A stretch of DNA of 64,000 nt from contig NC_071329.1 in the NCBI RefSeq assembly GCF_010183535.1, forward strand, positions 16,878,879 through 16,942,878, in the 5' to 3' direction. The notes under the pieces were generated by a model, which was not told the origin of the DNA, searched no databases, and saw nothing but the letters and a program-made list of their open reading frames with translations. The stretch is from Caenorhabditis remanei. Lineage: Eukaryota; Nematoda; Chromadorea; Rhabditida; Rhabditidae. Made by a program: the position numbers and the translations under genes. Below, piece after piece: positions 57,195 to 64,000 of the stretch; position 1 is the stretch's first letter; every line of letters starts with the position of its first letter.

Positions 57195-58790
57195 CTATCT
57201 GCGTTCTTCTCCCACTGACATCTGACTGAATGGCTCGGCAACGCATTGTGCAAGTACTTCTGTAGACCATCCAGCGACTTCCGATGCCAAGATCAACGGT
57301 GTCTTGTGATTTCCGACGGGCATCAACGGATCCACAACTTCCACGTTCGCTGATGTCTTCAACCATTCTTTCCACTGTTTGGCCATATTGTCGACGTCCC
57401 CGAATTCACATTGTAGACTTCTCGGCATCATCCAGACTTTCTCCACTTCCTTCGCAACTGATTTTACGAACTCAACTCTCTTGCTGTTCTCATCCTCCTT
57501 ATCAGTGTACTCAACAAGCACCACTGCCTCCTTCACTTCTCCCCAATCGAACTTCTGAGTCCACCCCGTCATCGTCTTATTACGATACTCGAGAACACCT
57601 GGCCCCCTCGCCTCCAATCTAGGTCCGATGACCGCAACACTCGCCCGAATCTTCACCTTCTTTCTTTCCTTCTCCCCTTCCGACTTGAACATCTCTCCCA
57701 CGTCACCCGTGCTTGCACTTCTCCCCCTCTCTCCACGCACGGCCACGCTCTTGCACTGTATCTCTGATACCTCCGTCGGAACCTTCCGAAGTTTCCCTCC
57801 TGGTCTCTCCAGTTTCTTCTCACCTCCAATGAACTGTTCTTCTGCCGAGTTCTCTTCGGCATTCACCAAACCATATGGATCTTTCCATTTCAGCTCAACG
57901 CCAATGCTCTCAAAAGCATTAGTTCCTATCAGTATCTTCTCCACCCAATTCTCAACCAACTGGAAAACTACTCTCACTTTCCGCCCTCTGACCACCATGG
58001 GAATTTTGATCTGCCCCCTGACTCTCATCTTAGAGTTTGACGCATTCAAAACTGTGAATGTCGGCTTTCCGAACACTTCAACTTCCTTTTCCCAGTCACG
58101 ACACCCCGCCTTCAACCTCTCATAAGCACTAGTCGATATCACCGCCCCACTATCAATGACAACCCGTCTCCGTTGTCCCAACATCTCCACCATTTCCACA
58201 GTTTCCACCCCAGCATTCTTGACAGTCCCCTCCTGGATCTGCACTTTATCGACTCTTTTCGATACACATTGCCAGGAACCATGTCCAATTCCTCCACAAG
58301 TGAAGCATTTCATTTTCGCTCCACTATCTCTTCTCTCCCCTACAGTTTTCCGGTCACCATCGTTACTACCTTCAGGCGACCGACGACCATCACTGTTTCC
58401 CTGATCTCCCAATCTCCCCATTCTCTCTTTCTGCTTCCGCAGTTTCTCATTCTCCCTCTGGAGTACAATATCCTTCAACTGGTCATACTGCGCCGCCAGT
58501 GGCAACTCCAACCGTTTAGCTACCAGCACCGACTGCAGCATGTCATCATCCTCCGTAGCTCTCATCAACTTTGTCGTTCTCATCTGCGACAACGTCGCTT
58601 TCTCGACCTCGGGATACGCTTTTTTCGACCACTTCTCTACCTCCACCAGGTACTCCCACAACTTCTGTCCCGGAGCCCTCTGAAGGCGATCGAATTCATG
58701 CAAGGCCTCAGCCTTCGCATCCCCCTGTCTCTTCCGGAGTTTTCTCTCAAACTCCACAAACAACTCAGCAATCGGCCTCTCATGCTATCT
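57195..58790 (-). CDS. Gag C-terminal region, CCHC zinc knuckle and retropepsin
   Basis: A frame of about 530 codons. The start of the frame (ELFVEFERKLRKRQGDAKAE) continues the Gag capsid-like domain from the upstream frame. A zinc knuckle CFTCGGIGHGSWQC (C-x2-C-x4-H-x4-C) lies near residue 153. A retroviral-type aspartic protease follows: VVIDSGAVIS near residue 205 is the active-site Asp, and ILIGTNAFESIGVEL near 290 is the conserved C-terminal element. The last about 200 residues are charged and show no RT motif. It has no convincing ATG of its own and is probably expressed as a fusion with the upstream Gag frame, either by frameshifting or, before mutation, as one frame. The long plus-strand ORF opposite (58173-59564) is a shadow. 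Confidence 0.8.
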
Positions 58791-59809
58791 CCCAGTGACT
58801 TGAACAACGACTTCGCTGCCCCCTTCAAGTATCTCTCCTCCAATATGGCTACTAGCTCATCATCCTCATCTGTAACCTGCTGGTACTTCAGCAAGAACGC
58901 TCTCTTGAACTCCTTGAAGTCCCCAGTACCGTCAAACGTTTTTGGCTCTGGCAACGCCGACGCCTTCATCATTCTCCCCATAGATGCCACCATTCCCATC
59001 ATAACCTCGTTCCTCGCGCTATACCTGGAACTTCTGCCACTCTTCCAATCTTCACCCCAACTTCTTTCACTATCCGAGAATTCTCCACGCCTGCCATGCA
59101 TCGAGAATTCGTCATCCGAATCCCTTGGGGACCACTTTCTGACCACCTCCAACCTCGAGGGCACCGGAACTTCCTTAGTATCACGGGCCTGTCCAGCCTT
59201 CTTCGGCTCACTTTCCTGCTTTCTGAGCAGTCCTCTCAACTCGCTACTTGCCTCACGCTCCTCCTTTAGCGTCTTTTTGTACTTCGAGACAGGCTCCTCA
59301 GCCAATCTCTTCTCATCTTTCAACTTGTTCAATTCTCTAAACAACGTCTCTCTCTCTTCATTCCAAGCACCTTGTAACAATGCCAACTCATCCCGGGCCT
59401 TTTTGGCATTCTCCACGATGCCACGTGGCACCATTTCTACACCTTTCTCACAGAGTTCACGCAACTCTTCTACCGTTTCCACTCCATTTTCCCTCATTAC
59501 TCCAATAATCTCTAGCGGCCATCTCTCTCCGCCAAGCTCTTCAAATCGTTCTCGCAACTCATGACAGTACTTTTTCACCGGCTCTACAAGAACTTCTGAC
59601 TGTCTCTCAGTGCCTTTGCACGCCGCCTTGAGTGCCTCATACATATCACTCTCCATACGACCCGAAGACTCCAAAAAGTCAGTGAATCCCTTCACCAACT
59701 TGCGTCTCTCCTTCAGTCTCACCTCGATCATTTGGACAGCCCATGACTTCTCGGAAGAAGTTACACTCGAGCTTCTCTTTTTAGTTCTCTCCGTACTGGA
59801 CGACATCAC
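58787..59809 (-). CDS. Gag N-terminal part (coiled coil and capsid-like domain)
   Basis: The frame starts MMSSSTERTKKRSSSVTSSE at 59809. Residues ~20-190 are rich in Glu/Lys/Leu with coiled-coil character. A Ser/Arg-rich linker follows, then a Gag-like domain (LPEPKTFDGTGDFKEFKRAF ... AILEERYLKGAAKSLFKSLG). At about 58787 homology passes to the other frame (HERPIAELF); the present frame runs on for about 50 meaningless codons. The join would need a -1 shift at GATAGC. Whether that is programmed or a mutation cannot be told from one copy. Confidence 0.75.
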
Positions 59810-60059
59810 CGTTTCTCACCACCGTCTCACCAATATCACACCAAAGTATCTCCGCACGGTCTCGCCGTTTTTATTTGTCCGACTCTTCGATCTTCGATCT
59901 CCGAGACAGGAACAGTACGTTCGCTGATATTTAGTCAACGAGAGGTTTTTTTTTCTCTCAAAACGAATTCGATTTGAGAAATAGTTCTAATAGCAAAGGA
60001 GCTCGGATCAGGTCTTATCACCTTCACCAGCGTCTGACTTCTGCTAATACAACTAATTT

Positions 60060-60072
60060 GGTTCGGCCCCCA
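60060..60072 (-). promoter_or_regulatory. tRNA primer-binding site of the LTR element
   Basis: In element orientation TGGGGGCCGAACC follows the 5' LTR with no gap. TGG complements a tRNA CCA tail, and the rest would pair with a tRNA 3' end GGTTCGGCCC. The donor tRNA was not identified. Confidence 0.75.
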
Positions 60073-60325
60073 AGTTATCTATTTCTATCGCATAGGACAG
60101 AAACAGACTTTGAGAACGAAGAACACAACTAAAACTTACAAGTCAAAGAGCGTTTATTTGTTGCCAAAAGCAAAACTTAGAACTTAGAACTGATTAGTTA
60201 AGGAAAGTTCAATTTCACATCAGCCTTTGACGTGGCTTGGGTCGTCCAGATTCCACGTGCCTTTTCTCCTTTTGTTTCTTCTCTTCCAATGGGTTTCGAG
60301 AATGTAGAACTTCGGTGAAGCCACT
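60073..60325 (-). repeat. 5' LTR of the Gag-protease retroelement
   Basis: 253 bp, matching 56884-57129 apart from six substitutions and an extra 7 bp (AACTTAG duplicated). In element orientation it lies upstream of the primer-binding site and Gag. Confidence 0.9.
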
Positions 60326-61150
60326 ATTCCAGAATTGTGACTTTTTATATAATAGGTCATAACTAATTTCTACGTGACCTAATTACAAAAATAAATGCAC
60401 GTTTGAACTCTCCTCATCAAGGCGCATCTTTTTAGCGAATCAGAATTCCAGATTCTGCTTCGAGATGTTTCGAAATCGGAAATTTCAAACAAAATTTGGA
60501 AAAAAGGATATATTTTGTAGTCATTCTGTAAACTTAACAAAAATGAGGAAACATCTACTTTTCTGCATTTTCTTCTAGTTTGAACTTTTAAGAAAACTTT
60601 TGATGGTAGTTGTATAATATTCCTACTCCTGACTTCCGACTTCCGGCTTTCCGTCACTATAAAACTGCGGAGTTTTGGATAAGTAGAAATAAAAAAGTAT
60701 TGGAAAAAACTATCTACAGGAACAAATGGGTGGTCGGATTTTTACTGAGTTTTGAGAATATTTTGAATGTTGCATCTGTAAAAAAACTACTTCTAACTTC
60801 CGATTTTCTGAATATCCGTTCATGAGATCGTCCTGAAACACAATACTCCTTTCGATTGTATATTTTTCTACGTTTCGTTCTATTATAAACTTCCAAGCGA
60901 TGATTGAAAACGCTTCGGCCAGTTTGTTCAACCTGTTCAAAACTATCATGGTTCGGAAGCGCTACCCGGCATGATCCGAATTCTTTATATTACGTGTCAC
61001 TTCAAATTATCACTTTTTTAAAGAAATCTATGAAATTATAAGCTTCCAAGCTTACAATTAGTAACTTGTTCGATTTCGTTCAAATCAGCTTTTCCTTACA
61101 TATCGTTTTCTTACTAAATATTCATGGAAATATCTGTATAAACATTTGAA
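60326..61150. other. No gene seen
   Basis: AT-rich DNA with only short, unsupported ORFs, apart from the solo fragment of the 182-bp repeat at 60895-61022. Confidence 0.55.
60895..61022 (+). repeat. Diverged solo fragment of the 182-bp repeat
   Basis: GATGATTGAAAACGCTTCGG through ATTACGTGTCACTTCAAATT matches the middle of the 182-bp unit with about 10-15% divergence. It lies 570 bp beyond the LTR element, so it is not the immediate continuation of the interrupted third copy. Confidence 0.7.
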
Positions 61151-62490
61151 TCCGGACCAGCTGTCTTCCCCCCTCTCTTCTCTCCCTCCCTCTCATCCCT
61201 ATCTCATCACTTGACACCCATCTCTTCGTCCACTACGTATTACCCATCTGTTGCGTTTCTGTTCGCTCGGAAAAGAGAGTGAAAGTGTAAAAAATAGGAG
61301 AGAGAGTGTTTATTGAAAGACGCAGAAAAGTTTTCTTCGGAAAGAAGTGATAGTATCTTTTCTATATATTCACAAAACTCCTCAATTTTGTTGTTTTTTT
61401 GTTTTTGTATCCCTGGACTCCCAAACCAAATTACAAGTTTTCAAACTTCCATTTTCTGATTTCTAACTTTGGTTTTCCGAAATTCCGTTTTGAAAATTTC
61501 AAATTTTGTCACTTCCGCCTTCTGTCTTCCTTTCCACTCTATTTTTTACTGGAAATCTTCTGAAACATGCTGGAATAACAACTTCTTAGCATAAAAAAGT
61601 GTCTTACTGACCTCTCCTATTCCCCCAGCTACACCATTCCCTCTTTCCTCTGGCAAGGACAAACAAAATATGTCCGTCTCCCCTCCAGCTACCACCGATT
61701 CCATAGCGTTTGCATCTTTTCTCTCTCACACTGCGTCTCTTCCTTTTTTCTATTTCTTTCGCAAATTATACGATTTGGAAAAAAACTTGCTATATATGTA
61801 CCTTTAAATGAGCTAAAAGTAAGGAAACTATATGATATAATATTTATATATAAATATTTTATCCTTTTCTATTCATTTTTTTACCTTATCTATTCTTTTC
61901 GACCGTTTTGAATTTTTTTTCTAAATTTACGAAATTTTCTCATTTAACTTTTTCCGATTGCCTTCTTTTGATTATTTTTCCTTTTATTACTTCTTATTCC
62001 GCTATTATTTTATCCAAATCAGTATTTTATTGCATGAATTTTTTTCTTTGACGTTTCAATCCATTTACGAAAATGTTGTAATTTTTTAATCAAACATTAT
62101 CCAAACTACACTCATTTTATAATACTCAATCTCCTGATTCGAAAAATATAAATTTTGTTTCAATTGGTCCAAGAAAAACCTGAATATGATCATCCTTGTG
62201 TGAATTTTACATCGAAAACCGTTTAAAATTCTGTAACTTTGCTATTTCACGTGATAATCTCATAATTTTTATTTCAAAATGTGCGGAAATAACTGGGCTC
62301 TATGGCAAAAATGTTTTCTGATAGATTAGAACCCATTTTTAATTAGTTTTCTTCATAAAAGACGTTTGCACCCCCTCTTCTCTCTCCTCTCTCTTCATTT
62401 TCTACTGCTGCCTGCATCCCCGTTGCCTCTTTCTCTCTTTTTCATTTTCCCCCAGTATTATCTATAGCCTCGCTACTATGTTGAATCGCC
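61151..62490. promoter_or_regulatory. Polypyrimidine-rich, promoter-like non-coding region
   Basis: Several long C/T runs (about 61160-61215, 61617-61760, 62370-62455), plus CTGCGTCTC at about 61730 and its reverse GACGCAG near 61319. CTGCGTCTC-type words and T/C blocks are enriched in Caenorhabditis promoters. No ORF of note. By position it could drive the zinc-finger gene or lie in its first intron. This is inference only. Confidence 0.3.
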
Positions 62491-62563
62491 GCCCGGTTAG
62501 CTCAGTCGGTAGAGCACCAGACTCTTAATCTGGTTGTCGCGGGTTCGAGCCCCGCATTGGGCT
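62491..62563 (+). tRNA. tRNA-Lys (anticodon CTT)
   Basis: 73 nt, no intron. The acceptor stem GCCCGGT pairs with ATTGGGC (two G-U pairs). Box A TTAGCTCAGTCGG and box B GGTTCGAGCCC are present. The anticodon stem CCAGA/TCTGG encloses the loop CTCTTAA with anticodon CTT (62524-62526). The T arm is GCGGG-TTCGAGC-CCCGC. The CCA is not encoded. A Pol III terminator (TTTTT, then a longer T-run) begins about 5 nt downstream. It resembles the canonical nematode tRNA-Lys(CTT), so it is probably functional. Confidence 0.97.
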
Positions 62564-63148
62564 TACGTTTTTGTTTTTTTTTCTCAGCATCTTCTTGAAG
62601 ATTCCCGGCATAGTTTTGAGTATATTTTATCTTCCATTTGCAGTAAAGTTACTCAAACGTTTGAAATCTGTGTTTCTTTTTCCAAAGGTACCTCGAAAGA
62701 CAATTTTAGTTATTGGGATCTATATATGGGTCTTATTTACTATATGTTCTTCCATCTTTTAATCATTCTACATTTATTTTTTCATTTTTGAACTTCTTTA
62801 ATACTCAAGCTTCTTAGTTCCTGAGTTGAGCATTGTTCAATCATTTCTTAAATTTTCAGCAATTTCCCAATTGCCAACTACACTATCGTCAAATCTGTTC
62901 CGATTGGAAACTCTCGCAACAGTAAAATAGCAATTCAGTAAGTTTTTTTGTGTTTATACAAAAAAGATCACCAAGATTTGAAAAATATATTTTCCTAAAA
63001 GTTATAGCACCGAAAAACCGTATTTTTGAGCTTTTAATCTGTAGACACACAAAAACTGTTTGAAAAAGCTAAGATTTTCGAGTTTTTCAGAAAACATGTT
63101 ACCTAAACGAAATATTTTTTAAATTTCAAAAATATTGATTTACAACCG
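62564..63148. other. Intronic or intergenic sequence, no certain gene
   Basis: A 78-bp segment at 62862-62939 is bounded by TTTTCAG and GTAAG and could be a 5' exon, but its only open frame does not join the next candidate exon without a stop. It may be untranslated or chance. Otherwise AT-rich. Confidence 0.35.
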
Positions 63149-63364
63149 AGTTATGGCAATTTAAAGTTGGTGGCCTAGAAACCCAAATCTAGTCCCCACC
63201 TTCAAAACCTCAGTTATGACCAAAGTAGGGCATGATTATACTTTTCTGAAACCTCTAGACTTGCTTAATCTGAATATCTTTCTTTCAAAATGTATAAGGG
63301 ATGAGTTCCGGATTTCTAGGCCAGATTTGGTTTTCTAGGCCACCACACTGAAATTGTCATAACT
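63149..63364. repeat. 216-bp inverted repeat (MITE-like)
   Basis: AGTTATGGCAATTT...GGTGGCCTAGAAA...CCAAATCT at the left end recurs inverted at the right (AGATTTGG...TTTCTAGGCCACC...AAATTGTCATAACT), about 45 bp with a few mismatches. The middle is AT-rich. No target duplication identified. Confidence 0.75.
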
Positions 63365-63462
63365 TGCTGGAAACTTGATGTTTGGGTTCAGTTTAATGCA
63401 AACGAGAACTAAAATTCCTTTTCTTTTCATTTTCTCTTTCTCCATATTCTCTCCATTTTCAG

Positions 63463-64000
63463 AATTCCATAGGCTTCATTACTCCGTGTCAGAAGATGAA
63501 TTCCACCATCCAACGCGGGAAGAGGGATCGTATGTCAATGTGGACAAAGCCAAAAAAATCAATGAAGAAGGTATGTTTTCTTCAATCTAGAATTATTTTA
63601 GACGGTATTTACCTATCAAGATTTTTCAGAAGTCATCGACAGGATTGAAAAAGGCGCACTGCACCCTAAAATGCCAAATTGAGGTACATAAATATTTATC
63701 ATTTTTAAATTAAAATTCTCTAAAAATCTCATTTTTTACAGAGCTGCCAAAAAGATGTGCCGACTTATTCCAGCAACTGCGTGGTGGAACATATTTGTGG
63801 GCACTCAAAATCGAAACTCTTCAAATGCATACTGTGCAACCACACGGAGAGGCATCGGCGGCAAATTCGAGAGCATTATTATGATGCTCACAAATCTTTC
63901 CGATCGATTCCCAAGTATGATATAACATCGTAAGTGGCGTTTTTTTTTTTAATTCAGAAGGAAATATGAAAATTTCAGAACACTGAGGCGACCAGCATTT
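63463..64000 (+). CDS. C2H2 zinc-finger protein, 5' part (runs off the window)
   Basis: Exons 63463-63570, 63630-63683, 63742-63929 and 63979 onward join in frame with TTTTCAG/TTTACAG acceptors. A usable ATG is at 63496, although further 5' exons are possible. A basic segment (TKPKKSMKKKSSTGLKKAH) precedes a first finger-like CQIESC...EHICGH and a clear finger FKCILCNHTERHRRQ...HYYDAH (C-x2-C, then paired His), so it is probably a nuclear DNA- or RNA-binding protein. In the first two exons a second frame is also open (SEDEFHHPTREEGSYVNVDK...), but it ends at a TGA before the zinc-finger exon, so the finger frame is preferred. The gene continues beyond 64000. Confidence 0.7.

Larger units (their letters stand above)
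57130..60072 (-). mobile_element. LTR retroelement interior: Gag and protease only
   Basis: With its LTRs the element spans 56884-60325 (3.44 kb, minus strand). It has a primer-binding site, a polypurine tract, a Gag frame and a Gag-NC/protease frame. There is no reverse transcriptase, RNase H or integrase, and only about 50 bp separate the protease frame from the polypurine tract. The Gypsy/Ty3-type (Cer-like) assignment rests on the CCHC knuckle and DSGA protease. No target-site duplication is visible (GATGAC before, ATTCC after), so an edge may have been rearranged. Confidence 0.85.

Noticed and set aside
58173..59564. 463-aa plus-strand ORF opposite Gag
   Set aside because: Low-complexity Ser/Leu/Phe composition with no domain, antisense to a Gag frame with clear motifs.
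62534..62791. 85-aa ORF overlapping the tRNA-Lys
   Set aside because: It starts inside the tRNA gene and reads through its terminator; composition is random.

Overview
The window looks like repeat-rich, gene-poor nuclear DNA of a nematode, most likely a Caenorhabditis species (exact species not determined). The evidence is: very short introns (about 45-60 bp) ending in TTTTCAG-type acceptors; an F-box gene with the Caenorhabditis FBA_2 (sdz-33-like) tail; remnants of Tc1/mariner, hAT, RTE and Gypsy/Cer-type elements; a eukaryotic tRNA-Lys(CTT); and a 100-N scaffold gap at 36187-36286.

Layout. (1) 2-18910 is one giant palindrome: a left arm to 11091, a 191-bp spacer, and a right arm from 11283. 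Both outer ends carry a Tc1/mariner-type terminus (TA, then CAGTG...). After removal of one hAT MITE from the left arm and allowance for one 2590-bp deletion in the right arm, both arms are exactly 7628 bp, with only about a dozen substitutions noticed. The arms carry a 16-exon protein-primed family-B DNA polymerase gene of Polinton/Maverick type (one in-frame TAG, shared by both arms), an F-box/FBA_2 gene, an unknown 150-aa three-exon gene, a 42-aa ORF with a very compact promoter, and a dead Tc1-like transposase. No Polinton integrase, ATPase, capsid or protease gene was seen. (2) 18966-20008 is a 20-bp minisatellite. (3) 20825-21986 is an unrecognised four-exon gene on the minus strand, set in a region peppered with the palindromic motif GTGCACTGCAC. 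(4) 22300-25045 holds tandem repeats, a 109-bp MITE and a 5'-truncated, frameshifted RTE-type retroelement. (5) 25046-36186 is a 366-bp satellite built from two diverged 183-bp halves; it inverts on itself at about 33407. (6) After the gap, 36287-56481 is a second satellite of about 67 units. Each unit has box A-like and box B-like motifs, a 6-bp hairpin and a downstream T-run, suggesting a tRNA-derived or Pol III-type repeat. One 867-bp TIR transposon carrying a spliced gene fragment sits in it twice because about 4.5 kb of the array was duplicated. (7) 56482-61022 is a 182-bp repeat family flanking a 3.4-kb LTR element with Gag and protease but no reverse transcriptase or integrase. (8) 61023-64000 looks like ordinary chromosomal DNA: promoter-like polypyrimidine sequence, a tRNA-Lys gene, and the beginning of a C2H2 zinc-finger gene running off the window.

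The most unusual part is the first 18.9 kb. It is a fold-back element made almost entirely of inverted arms. It combines Tc1/mariner-like ends with a virus-like, protein-primed DNA polymerase that has an OTU-like N-terminal region, plus an F-box cargo gene. The tRNA-like satellite is the second most unusual object. Gene models were spliced by eye, so exon edges are inferences unless RNA data support them.
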